This document shows, piece after piece, positions 23,798 through 31,296 of a stretch of DNA of 63,202 nt. The notes beneath the pieces were generated by a model. The model was not told where the DNA came from and did no database searches. It was given only the letters and a program-made list of their open reading frames with translations. Source of the stretch: Candidatus Zixiibacteriota bacterium. GTDB taxonomy: Bacteria; Zixibacteria; MSB-5A5; RBG-16-43-9. Location of the stretch: contig JAUYBY010000078.1 of NCBI GenBank assembly GCA_030692925.1, forward strand, positions 1-63,202, written 5' to 3'. Within the stretch, counting starts at the first letter, position 1. Each line of letters starts with the position of its first letter. Both the position numbers and the translations under genes were made by a program.

Positions 23798-25030
23798 CTA
23801 ATTGATTTTCCCCCAGGGATACCCTAACAGAACCAAAATCAGCGCCACTACCATCAAAACGACTGAAGGTGGAATTATCAATCTATAGATTTTGGAAAAA
23901 GAGGCTTTGAAATAATCTTTGGTCAGGACTAAGCATAAATGCACTGGTGAGAGCATCACCCCAGTAAATCCTGCGGCATAAGCTAACATAGCATATCCGT
24001 AGTTTACTCCATTCGGTTTTAAAAAGCTCAATAGTATTGGATAAGATATACCTATAAAAGCAGTAGTCACGCCAGTCAAAGCCCCGACTGTAAGAGGAAC
24101 CAGACAAATTACCAGAACCGGTGAGATCCCCCAGGCAGACAAGGTCTGAGGAATTACCGTCACTGCTCCAGAAACCTCGATTATCTTTTTGAAAATCATT
24201 ATCCCCAGAATCAGCATGATGATTTCCAGGGTTACGTTCTCCCTGATTATTTTGAGAAGTGAAGCAGGCCTGACCATGTTTACGATGGCAAACAAAACAA
24301 CGCTCAAAAGCAATGCCCACAAAAGGTCTATCCCGGAGAAAAGATTCAAAACCACAGCCAAAAGAATCCCCCAGATGCTTTTCAGAAATAAAAGCAGATT
24401 TTCGACGGTATTTTTCTGGCTCATGCTTTCCTCTTTTTCGAGTTTGACTTTTCTCCAGAGGAAAAATATCCCCGCACCTAACATAGTCAGACTCATCGGC
24501 ACCTGGGCAAGAATTATTTTGCTCAAAGGCACCTGCAATATGACCGAGGCGATAATTACCCCCTGATATAGAGGAAAAACGAATTCCATTATATGCCTGA
24601 ACCAGTGGTTAAAAGATGCTTTTATCTCCGGTGAGAGATTTTTCCTTGAACCCACTTCTTCTATCATAGGTGCGGACATCATCGCACCACCGGGCATAGG
24701 GAGTATTCCGATTAAGGCTGGAAGAAGAGCCAAGATGGTCCTGGTGTCTTTGACCAGATTTTCCAGGGAATCGGTTATATCCCGCAAGCTCTGGGTGAAT
24801 TTCAAAACCCCGCCGAAAATGGTGACCAGAATTACTATAAACAACAGATGCAGGGTATCCCACTCGACGCAAGCTACCAGAGTATTTTTTAATAGTTCCA
24901 GCAGGGGCAGAGAGAACAGAATCCCCAAGAAGATTGCTCCCAAAAGGAGAGTATACCCTACCTGAACTTTCTTCTTGATCAGTATGACTAGAAAAACAAA
25001 AACGATAAGTATCTTTAAAATTGGTATCAT
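23798..25030 (-). CDS. DUF401-type integral membrane permease
   Basis: A polytopic membrane protein of 410 residues with about ten to twelve hydrophobic segments, resembling the DUF401 family of the ion transporter superfamily (ArsB/NhaD-like). Conserved-looking features are LPMPGGAMMSAPMIEEVG near residue 110 and a second re-entrant-like GALTGVTTAFIGISYPI near residue 320, the duplicated signature expected of two inverted halves. I start it at ATG 25030 (MIPILKILIVF); a longer frame from 25147 would add 39 residues encoded by a dispersed repeat, which is not credible. Substrate unknown. Confidence 0.8.
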   Translation of the reverse strand: MIPILKILIVFVFLVILIKKKVQVGYTLLLGAIFLGILFSLPLLELLKNTLVACVEWDTLHLLFIVILVTIFGGVLKFTQSLRDITDSLENLVKDTRTILALLPALIGILPMPGGAMMSAPMIEEVGSRKNLSPEIKASFNHWFRHIMEFVFPLYQGVIIASVILQVPLSKIILAQVPMSLTMLGAGIFFLWRKVKLEKEESMSQKNTVENLLLFLKSIWGILLAVVLNLFSGIDLLWALLLSVVLFAIVNMVRPASLLKIIRENVTLEIIMLILGIMIFKKIIEVSGAVTVIPQTLSAWGISPVLVICLVPLTVGALTGVTTAFIGISYPILLSFLKPNGVNYGYAMLAYAAGFTGVMLSPVHLCLVLTKDYFKASFSKIYRLIIPPSVVLMVVALILVLLGYPWGKIN

Positions 25031-25047
25031 GTATTTAAGAAATAAAT

Positions 25048-25131
25048 GGTAGAACAGACATTCTTGTCTGTTCCCCTGAAGCCAGAGAGCAAAGCGGGCT
25101 GGCTCGTAGCCACAGGAGTGTCTGATCTGCC
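25048..25131. repeat. GGTAGAACAGACATTC-type repeat unit, copy 1
   Basis: A GAACAGAC-ATTCTT-GTCTGTTC hairpin, a middle AGAGCAAAGC...GGCTGGCTCGTAGCC part, and a distal GTGTCTGATCTGCC arm partly complementary to the start GGTAGAACAGACA. Copy 2 is at 26723-26819. Both lie directly upstream of a minus-strand gene and create false N-terminal extensions containing GNRQECLFYHL. Confidence 0.75.
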
Positions 25132-25143
25132 GAATTATAGGTG

Positions 25144-25929
25144 TCAAATGAACTCATAAGCTTCCTTTATATATTTCCCTGCATTTTCAGGTACATGGGC
25201 ATCAGAAGCAGTTATTAATTCTACCTTCTGTTGTTTCAAGGCTGAGAGAAATTCTTTATTAAGCCCGAATTCCTTATGGCTATAATTTATATGAAGTCCG
25301 AGGCTAAATTCCGTTTTCATATTATGTTTTTTTAAAAGTTCAGCTATACTTAGATATGTATCTTTCAAGTCATAATCAGGATAATAATTAAAACATTTGA
25401 TCGAATCAGGATGGGCCAGATGATTATACAAATCTGAATGGATTAGCTTTTCCATTAATCGATAATATTTTTCATACACACTATTCACATTTTTCTCTTT
25501 CCATACTTCTTTTATTGCCGGGTGGTCAAATCCCCAACCGTCTATCCAATGAACAGCCCCGGTTAAAAAGTCCCAATCAAAACCAGAAACAATACGTTCA
25601 ATCTCATCTTCATACTCCGGAAAGTAACATATCTCTATCCCAAATTTAACTTTTACTGGAAAAGACCCTTGTCGTACAGCTCGAATGAAATTTTTATACT
25701 TCTCCAAAGGTACAGACAATCTTTTAGAAAACCAATTCCTTTGATATCTACCTATATCGGTATCATCCAAAATCACAGAGTTGTAAGCTGGTGCAAATTC
25801 CTTAAATCTATGAGAGTGTTCAAGAATGTATAACTCACTGATGCTTCTTTCTATCGCTACTCTTATGAATTCTGATAACCAGTCTATTGTATATGGATCT
25901 TTTTCTAAATGAACATGACCATCTATCAA
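25144..25929 (-). CDS. PHP-domain phosphoesterase (histidinol-phosphatase-like)
   Basis: A 261-residue polymerase-and-histidinol-phosphatase fold hydrolase. Metal ligands are visible in order: DGHVHLE (residues 3-9), LEHSHRF, FGIEICYFPE, TGAVHWI, HLAHPD and the final SDAH. The layout matches HisJ-type histidinol phosphatases, which dephosphorylate histidinol phosphate, but the sequence is shorter and isolated from any his gene, so another phosphoester substrate is possible. Start ATG 25929 has a GGGTGG-like ribosome binding site. It ends 13 nt before the repeat unit upstream of the permease gene. Confidence 0.8.
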   Translation of the reverse strand: MIDGHVHLEKDPYTIDWLSEFIRVAIERSISELYILEHSHRFKEFAPAYNSVILDDTDIGRYQRNWFSKRLSVPLEKYKNFIRAVRQGSFPVKVKFGIEICYFPEYEDEIERIVSGFDWDFLTGAVHWIDGWGFDHPAIKEVWKEKNVNSVYEKYYRLMEKLIHSDLYNHLAHPDSIKCFNYYPDYDLKDTYLSIAELLKKHNMKTEFSLGLHINYSHKEFGLNKEFLSALKQQKVELITASDAHVPENAGKYIKEAYEFI

Positions 25930-25988
25930 TATTTTTCTCCACCCTTTGAATGTGGTGTAATTGATCTGTTATCTTGCAAGATAAACTG

Positions 25989-26034
25989 CAGGGGAACGAT
26001 CCCTTCTTTGGCGGGATGCCCCTGCCATCTTGTG
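25989..26034. repeat. Palindrome GCAGGGG...CCCCTGC
   Basis: GCAGGGGAACGATCCC and GGGATGCCCCTGC form an imperfect hairpin in the gap upstream of the PHP gene. Nothing else is visible in 25930-26129. Confidence 0.6.
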
Positions 26035-26129
26035 CTCAGGAAATATACATTAAAGTCCGTAAAATGAACAGGCTTTTCTCAGCGGTAATTTACGAGGGAG
26101 CGCTTGTCTGACCTCTGTTGCTAAAATCA

Positions 26130-26699
26130 TCAATAAATCTTCGGGATCAAACGCTTGGTGGTTTTAGAATAGTCCAGATACTCATCTCCGAAGGCTTGAA
26201 TTAAGGCTTTTTCCTCAACCTGCATTCTGTAAATGTATGCCGTCAAAATAGGCACAACTATCACGATACTGCTCAGCCAGTTCGAAAAAGCCAGACCCAA
26301 GCCAAGAAATGAAACCAGACTGCCCGCATAAGACGGGTGGCGGATATATTTGTAGAGCCCCTTTTTAACTATCTGGTGACTGGGCAAAATACTTACATCC
26401 ACTGTGAAGTATTTTCTAAGGGAGAGAATAGCAGTCCATCTAATAATCAGCCCAAGCAACATCAGGAAGATTCCGCATATCGAAAGGAAATGATGCCTGA
26501 CCCGTATGAAACCTATCCCCTTTAATCCAAGAAAAACTCCTAAAAAAACAGCAAGTAAGATAGCAATCCACAAAAACCTTAGAGAGGATTTATCCAGCCT
26601 GGATGAATCTTTTGTTGCGGAGCGTCTTTTTCTGCTGAGGATAATTTCTGAGAGGAGCCAGAAGGCGGAGATAAGGATAAATATTATGCTGACATACAT
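26130..26699 (-). CDS. Isoprenylcysteine carboxyl methyltransferase family protein
   Basis: A 189-residue membrane methyltransferase of the ICMT/PEMT superfamily with about five transmembrane segments. The C-terminal signature is present: GLYKYIRHPSYAG, a hydrophobic pair, and EEKALIQAFGDEYLDYSKTTKRLIP. In bacteria such proteins methylate lipids or small molecules rather than prenylated proteins, so the substrate is open. I start at ATG 26699 (MYVSIIFILI) after a purine-rich AAGAAAAGA; a frame from 26753 would add 18 residues encoded by a dispersed repeat. Confidence 0.82.
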   Translation of the reverse strand: MYVSIIFILISAFWLLSEIILSRKRRSATKDSSRLDKSSLRFLWIAILLAVFLGVFLGLKGIGFIRVRHHFLSICGIFLMLLGLIIRWTAILSLRKYFTVDVSILPSHQIVKKGLYKYIRHPSYAGSLVSFLGLGLAFSNWLSSIVIVVPILTAYIYRMQVEEKALIQAFGDEYLDYSKTTKRLIPKIY

Positions 26700-26722
26700 T
26701 TCTTTTCTTGAGGACGTGAGAT

Positions 26723-26855
26723 GGTAGAACAGACATTCTTGTCTGTTCCCCACTGGTCAGAGAGCAAAGCCTGTGGCGCACGCCCGTAGCCACGTAGCCA
26801 CACGAATGTCTGACCTACCAAGCTTTCGGACAGGGACAAGCCCTGTCCCTACAAA
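26723..26855. repeat. GGTAGAACAGACATTC-type repeat, copy 2, plus a palindrome
   Basis: GGTAG (26723) to GACCTACC (26819) encloses GAACAGAC...GTCTGTTC, AGAGCAAAGC and a GTAGCCACGTAGCCAC segment; the GAATGTCTGACCTACC end pairs with GGTAGAACAGACATTC. It is followed by GGACAGGG-ACAAG-CCCTGTCC and CTAC (about 26828-26852). Confidence 0.75.
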
Positions 26856-26882
26856 ACTACCTAATTGTATCTTTATCTTTTT

Positions 26883-26920
26883 CCCTTAAACCCTTGAATC
26901 CTTGAACCCTTGAACCCTTT
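26883..26920. repeat. 8-bp phased array at a stop codon
   Basis: Units CCCTTAAA, CCCTTGAA, TCCTTGAA, CCCTTGAA, CCCTTTTT in strict phase, ending directly at the stop of the minus-strand barrel gene at 26921. Confidence 0.85.
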
Positions 26921-28189
26921 TTATAACCTATACGCTAAACTCACGAAAAATTTATCCGTGGAATAAGACTCCTTGACCATATTAATTCGATTATCCCTGA
27001 ACTCGTTAACCCCGTGATTCCAGGCAACGTCCAAAGTCATCACCTGGTCGATCAGAAAACCTGCACCTAAGGTGAAATACCTCCTGTCGGTTTTAAGGTA
27101 AACTGATTTGAACGGAATCGGGTTCTCGTAAAACCCTATTCTTATTTTTGTAGCAAGCTCCGGCATATTAAACTCTGCCCCCACGTGCCATCGGGTGACT
27201 TCTTGGTAAATCTCCTTGTATAATTTATCATCTACTCCAGCTCTTGCGCTAGGTTTAAGCTGGGACCAGTCCGTAATATAAATATCTCCTGCCAGGGTTA
27301 CGTACTTGAAGTTCAGAGCTGCCCCTACTCCAAAAGAGTAAGGATGCGTTAAATCATAGTGACCTAATTCCTCATACTCCCGCACACTACCTGCGGTATC
27401 ATAATTAAAGGAGAAATCCTGATCAATCGAGAATTTAGTAGGGAAATCTATGGTCGCTCCCACACTTAAGAACTTCGAGGCATCCACTGAAAATCCTAAT
27501 TTAGCGTTCCAACCAGAATAGTCATACAGATACCGGTTTCTCTCCCTTACCAATAAAGTTTGTAGATAATACTCCTGAAGGTAATCATCCTGGCCCTTCC
27601 AGTAATCAACTGCCCCTCCTACGGAGATGTTAGGAGAAAGGTCAATTGCTCCTCCAAAAGACCACATATTTATCCCCCCGGTCTCAAGAGCTAAAGCATC
27701 CAAACCGATCGCTCCAGTTGTCGGGTCTATAAAAGTTGAATGAAATGCATGGTCAAAGCTTTTCATCCGGTTAAACCCTAAGGCAAAAACCAGACCCCCT
27801 CGGTAAGTCGGAACCGGCAGCACGATATTGGCAGAACTGAAGCGGGTGTTGCTCTGGGTTATGCTCTGGTTCTGGTTATAGGAACTCAGGGGTTGCACGT
27901 TTCCTATGAACCCGGTCTCATTATTGAGCCTCTGATGGGTCATGCCACCTGAAAATTCTATCCTTTTCACCTTTGCCAGGCGTGCCGGATTATAGACCAG
28001 ACCTGAGGCATCATTGGCAGTTGCGATCTGAGCGCCTCCCATCCCCATTGCCCTGGCACCCACCCCGAAGAAGTTTCCGGCGGAAGCCTCTTCTACTTGC
28101 AGATAGTTTCTGTCGATCTCCTGGCTGAAAATCGCAGACGTAAGGAACAAAATCAAAAAAGCGGCAGATAAGAATATCCTACCTAACAT
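26921..28189 (-). CDS. OmpP1/FadL-like or PorV-like outer-membrane protein
   Basis: A 422-residue exported protein with a signal peptide (about 1-22, ending IFSQ). The mature start has the typical motif GVGARAMGMGGAQIATANDA with SGLVYNPARL, shared by FadL-type transporters and PorV/UPF0164-type barrels. Alternating strands run to the C-terminal FFVSLAYRL. It probably forms an outer-membrane barrel for hydrophobic substrates or a secretion-related role; the motif does not decide between these. The next gene upstream (28211-28726) is only 21 nt away, suggesting cotranscription. Confidence 0.82.
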   Translation of the reverse strand: MLGRIFLSAAFLILFLTSAIFSQEIDRNYLQVEEASAGNFFGVGARAMGMGGAQIATANDASGLVYNPARLAKVKRIEFSGGMTHQRLNNETGFIGNVQPLSSYNQNQSITQSNTRFSSANIVLPVPTYRGGLVFALGFNRMKSFDHAFHSTFIDPTTGAIGLDALALETGGINMWSFGGAIDLSPNISVGGAVDYWKGQDDYLQEYYLQTLLVRERNRYLYDYSGWNAKLGFSVDASKFLSVGATIDFPTKFSIDQDFSFNYDTAGSVREYEELGHYDLTHPYSFGVGAALNFKYVTLAGDIYITDWSQLKPSARAGVDDKLYKEIYQEVTRWHVGAEFNMPELATKIRIGFYENPIPFKSVYLKTDRRYFTLGAGFLIDQVMTLDVAWNHGVNEFRDNRINMVKESYSTDKFFVSLAYRL

Positions 28190-28210
28190 ATATTTCTCCT
28201 TGAAGCATTT

Positions 28211-28726
28211 TTATCTTGTCCTCTTGGGTATTTTCTCCTGTTGTCTTTCCTCTTTCTTTTCCTCCTTCTGCTGTGGCTGCTGACTCTTTTGTCCCTCAAC
28301 TGCTCCGGGGATTTGACCCGGGCTGGTATTGGGCTGGGTTAAAGCTGGAGGATTTATTCCCTGACCTCCGGGCACATATGGAGGCTGCAAACTTCTCCTA
28401 CTTTTCTCTAACCTCTCACTTGGAACAGTAGTGCCACCCCCGCTCGGTTGTCCATAATACCAGTCCCACCACCAGGGATACATATAATAATGTCCATAGT
28501 TGGGATAATTCCAGTACCAGCCAGGGCTATAGCTATAGTAATACCCGTAAGGATACTGGTGATAATCCGCATGGCAATCAGTGCAGTGTTCCCGGTAATA
28601 ACTGCCTGAATAGGCTTGTTCCTCTTCTCCCTTAACCCCTGGATGAGATAAAACTGTGTAACAGCCTACCACAAAAATTGCAGTGATAGTCAAAAGCAAC
28701 CCCATTAAAACCCACCTATTCCTCAT
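28211..28726 (-). CDS. Tyr/Trp-rich lipoprotein with a CxxCH motif
   Basis: A 171-residue protein with a signal sequence and lipobox VVGC, so Cys near residue 22 should be lipidated. About 30 residues later comes HCTDCHADYH, which contains a CTDCH heme c attachment motif followed by more His. A segment dominated by Tyr, Trp, Gly and Pro follows (YYSYSPGWYWNYPNYGHYY), then a Pro/Gln-rich and finally a highly charged tail. I start at ATG 28726 because GGAGGTGAGAAAA precedes it. I know no family of this shape. It could be an envelope metal- or heme-binding protein working with the barrel encoded downstream. Confidence 0.65.
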   Translation of the reverse strand: MRNRWVLMGLLLTITAIFVVGCYTVLSHPGVKGEEEQAYSGSYYREHCTDCHADYHQYPYGYYYSYSPGWYWNYPNYGHYYMYPWWWDWYYGQPSGGGTTVPSERLEKSRRSLQPPYVPGGQGINPPALTQPNTSPGQIPGAVEGQKSQQPQQKEEKKEERQQEKIPKRTR

Positions 28727-28750
28727 TTTTCTCACCTCCAACCTATTTTA

Positions 28751-29007
28751 AAAAGCAATGACAAATGACAGATAAAACATGACTAATTAGAAAGAACGAC
28801 TATCTTACTCACTATTGCTACGTAAAATTAGACACTTCTGCTACTGGATTCGTTTAATCCTTTTAATCTGCCGTAATAAATCTTTACTCGTCTGCTATTT
28901 GTCTTTTTAAATGTAGGGCAAACGTTCAGGTTTGTGCTTGTTATTCGTTGGTCAGGAGCCGCGTAGGGGCGGAGGAAGAAGGGTGGAGACAAGCTCCACC
29001 CCTACGC
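28751..29007. repeat. Heptamer array and GTAG-type units
   Basis: The 432-nt gap downstream of 28726 holds a 7-bp phased stretch (about 28751-28792: ATGACAA, ATGACAG, ATAAAAC, ATGACTA, ATTAGAA), a GTAGGGCAAACGTTCAGGTTTG hairpin (about 28914-28935), a single half of a GTTGGT unit (28948-28960), and a GCGTAGGGG...CCCCTACGC hairpin (28961-29007) with arms of 14 nt. No gene is seen. Confidence 0.7.
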
Positions 29008-29141
29008 GTTATCTCCTTACCAACCAACAGAGTTTCAAAAAAACCGTTACCGAAATGCTGAAAATCTACGCTTTCAGGAGAACAATACCTTATCCGAATT
29101 TGGATCCATAGGTACAGCCTTACCCTACACTTTTTTCTTTT

Positions 29142-29162
29142 GTCTTCAGCCTTTAGCCTTAA
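29142..29162. repeat. Short 7-bp array at a stop codon
   Basis: GTCTTCA, GCCTTTA, GCCTTAA in 7-nt phase; the last unit contains the complement of the TAA stop of the following minus-strand gene (29159-29161). Confidence 0.65.
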
Positions 29163-29953
29163 AAGGACTCCACATAGATTATCCGGAATTCTCTTCCGAT
29201 CTGTGAGATATTTTTCGTATTCTGAAGGATATTCCTCAAATCTAATTCCAGAGAAAGCCGGTCTGAGAAAATCCATTGAATCCCTAAGTTAAGATAGCCT
29301 CTTCCTTTGCCGAAAGCGCTGTTGTTGTCGTCATTGGTTCCGAGGTCATATTCTAAGATACCTCCTATGCTCTCATTGAACCTTATGTCAGTTCCCATAA
29401 AGAGATTAAGATTTTTATCCTTATCATCATTTTCCAGGCTATAATTAGCCCCGAAGTGAAACCCCATCAGTATGTCATAGACCAGATAATTCTTGCTGAC
29501 CACCCCGTAAAAACCTCTGGATTTAAACTGGTATCTCTTCAGGGAATCGTCATACTCCCCCATCCCTTGCCCATCATACCCCAGGGCAAAAGCTGGCAAC
29601 AGGTAGCTTTCATTAATCAGCCTGATCTTAGCAGCAATCTCGGGCCTCGGATTCCAGACAGGCTTTTCCTGACTTATGAGCTTTGCCCCACCGTAAGATA
29701 TCCCTAACATAAACCTCTTCATCAGTCCAATGTCGATAGTATTTATTACCCCTCCTCCAGGGTAGATTTTTATGTCAAAGTCAAAACTACCTCTGGGTAA
29801 AAGTCCGGCTGTTGGAGTATCGATTAGTTTACGAGGCTGGATACTCCCCCACTCCTTTATCCGGGTCACCTTCCCCTGTTCCACTTTCTGAGAAAAAGCC
29901 AAATCCTGTAATAGAAATAAGGATAAAACTGTGATAAAGACAACTTTTTTCAT
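29159..29953 (-). CDS. Predicted outer-membrane beta-barrel protein
   Basis: A 264-residue exported protein: signal peptide VVFITVLSLFLLQDLAFSQ, then a short linker mentioning TAGLLPRGSFDFDIKIYPGGG, then repeated amphipathic strands (GISYGGAKL, FHFGANYSL, GGILEYDLGT, LNLGIQWIF) and a terminal aromatic VESF, the classical signal for BAM-dependent insertion. The chosen ATG 29953 has GGAGGAGAAG directly upstream; an ATG ten codons earlier lacks that. The opening resembles YjbH-like barrels of unknown function. It appears monocistronic. Confidence 0.7.
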   Translation of the reverse strand: MKKVVFITVLSLFLLQDLAFSQKVEQGKVTRIKEWGSIQPRKLIDTPTAGLLPRGSFDFDIKIYPGGGVINTIDIGLMKRFMLGISYGGAKLISQEKPVWNPRPEIAAKIRLINESYLLPAFALGYDGQGMGEYDDSLKRYQFKSRGFYGVVSKNYLVYDILMGFHFGANYSLENDDKDKNLNLFMGTDIRFNESIGGILEYDLGTNDDNNSAFGKGRGYLNLGIQWIFSDRLSLELDLRNILQNTKNISQIGREFRIIYVESF

Positions 29954-30039
29954 CTTCTCCTCCAGTTTTAGGTTCACCTTCAAGTTCCAACTTAATCCCA
30001 GAAAGCTTTCAAGTCAAATAAAATCTTCTCGAATGGAGT

Positions 30040-30226
30040 GTAAAGCTTTAGCTTTACTCATTGGCCTTTGCTCTTCGTCCGAACTTGTCGTCAAGACCCA
30101 AAATCGGGGATCCATAGGATTGGTGTCCTCTCCAACGAAAAAAGTTTGTTGGTCAGGAGACCAACAAACAGCGAGGGAAGTCTCCACACGTTCAACTCGT
30201 AGGTCGGGCACCCTTGCCCGACCTAC
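30040..30226. repeat. Palindromic units upstream of the barrel gene
   Basis: The 464-nt gap holds GTAAAGCTTTAGCTTTAC (30040-30057; also at 50952-50969 and near 46270), a GTTGGT doublet (30119-30169) with one decayed hairpin and one perfect GTTTGTTGGTC...GACCAACAAAC, and GTAGGTCGGGCA...TGCCCGACCTAC (30199-30226). Between 30232 and 30417 I see nothing. Confidence 0.75.
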
Positions 30227-30417
30227 GTTGGATACTTTTTTAGCGATCCAGCTATCAAATACAATTAAATAAGCAATCCTTATGCCTGAAAAATAAGAAT
30301 TGGGGGGTTCTGTAAGTGGCTGATTTATACGCAGATATTTGAAGGTTTATCTTTTAAAGAAAATCTGAAATCATCTTCTTGCACAAAAATCATTCAGAGG
30401 CAAAACTTTTTTGTGCA

Positions 30418-30930
30418 TCAGCTCCATTCATCATAACATACTATTTCCTCTAACTTTTTCCTGTGCCTTGCAGGAGGTATAGTTTTCGGATAACCCAGTG
30501 GGAAAATCTGAACTATCCTGATATTTTCCGGGATCTGCAGGATTTTTTTGACCTCATCCTCCTTGAAAGCACCAATCCAGCAGGTCCCTAAACCTTCTTC
30601 AACTGCCTGCAGAGTCATATGATCCATTGCAATTGTCAAATCGATGGGATAGGCATACTGTCCGCAGGTCATAATATAATCTACCACAGTGGCGCACCCT
30701 ACGATTATCACCGGTGCCTCCGCTAAAAAGTGCTGATTATTAGCAGCGGAGGCAACCTTCTTCCTTAATTCCTTATCTCTGACGATCACAAATCTCCATT
30801 CCTGCAGATTTTTGGCTGAAGGGGCTAATCTACCTGCCTCTAAGACTCTTAATAATTTTTCTTCCTCGATAGGCTTATCTAAAAAGCTGCGGATGCTTCT
30901 TCTGGTTTTAATTGCATCAAAGACGTTCAT
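30418..30930 (-). CDS. Nitroreductase family protein
   Basis: An FMN-dependent oxidoreductase of 170 residues. The FMN-binding N-terminus RRSIRSFLDKPI, LAPSAKNLQEWRFVIV, and the later LQAVEEGLGTCWIGAF and LGYPK segments are standard for the family. The short length fits the subfamily in which a dimer binds two FMN at the interface. Substrate cannot be told; annotations range from nitroaromatics to flavin or quinone reduction. It stands alone between repeat clusters. Confidence 0.9.
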   Translation of the reverse strand: MNVFDAIKTRRSIRSFLDKPIEEEKLLRVLEAGRLAPSAKNLQEWRFVIVRDKELRKKVASAANNQHFLAEAPVIIVGCATVVDYIMTCGQYAYPIDLTIAMDHMTLQAVEEGLGTCWIGAFKEDEVKKILQIPENIRIVQIFPLGYPKTIPPARHRKKLEEIVCYDEWS

Positions 30931-31036
30931 GTGCTCCTCCCAAGTAGCATAAAAACCGTGAGCGTGACTCGTTCCTCGTGAGCGTGAAGAAAGGAATTCC
31001 TAAGTTCAGCCAAAGCTGAGAATAATTGTGTTATAA

Positions 31037-31235
31037 CGACTTAATAAGTCGCGTAGGGGTGGAGCTTGTTGAGCTTTGCGAAATCCCGCCAAAAGGCGTG
31101 GGGCCGGCCTCCACCCTTATCCATTGGGCGTCCAACTGAACGTCCCTACGCGTGTTGTAGTATGCTCACGAACAACGGTCACGAGTAACGTTTTTTTGAA
31201 GAAACAAATAGGGACGCTCAGTTAAACGTCCCTAC
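31037..31235. repeat. Palindromic units after the nitroreductase gene region
   Basis: CGACTTAATAAGTCG (31037-31051), GTAGGGGTGGAG...CTCCACCC (31053-31116), GGGCGTCC...GGACG-type GTCCCTAC units (about 31125-31148 and 31210-31235, the latter AGGGACGCTCAGTTAAACGTC then CCTAC). The whole 366-nt gap is repeats, ending in a heptamer array. Confidence 0.7.
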
Positions 31236-31252
31236 TGTTTTCTCATGCATAT

Positions 31253-31294
31253 CTTTTGTCCGTCATCCGTTATCCGGCATTCGTCATCTCTTGA
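31253..31294. repeat. 7-bp phased array near a stop codon
   Basis: CCGTCAT (31260), CCGTTAT, CCGGCAT, TCGTCAT, CTCTTGA in strict 7-nt phase, ending 2 nt before the stop of the minus-strand M16 gene at 31297. Confidence 0.8.
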
Positions 31295-31296
31295 GT

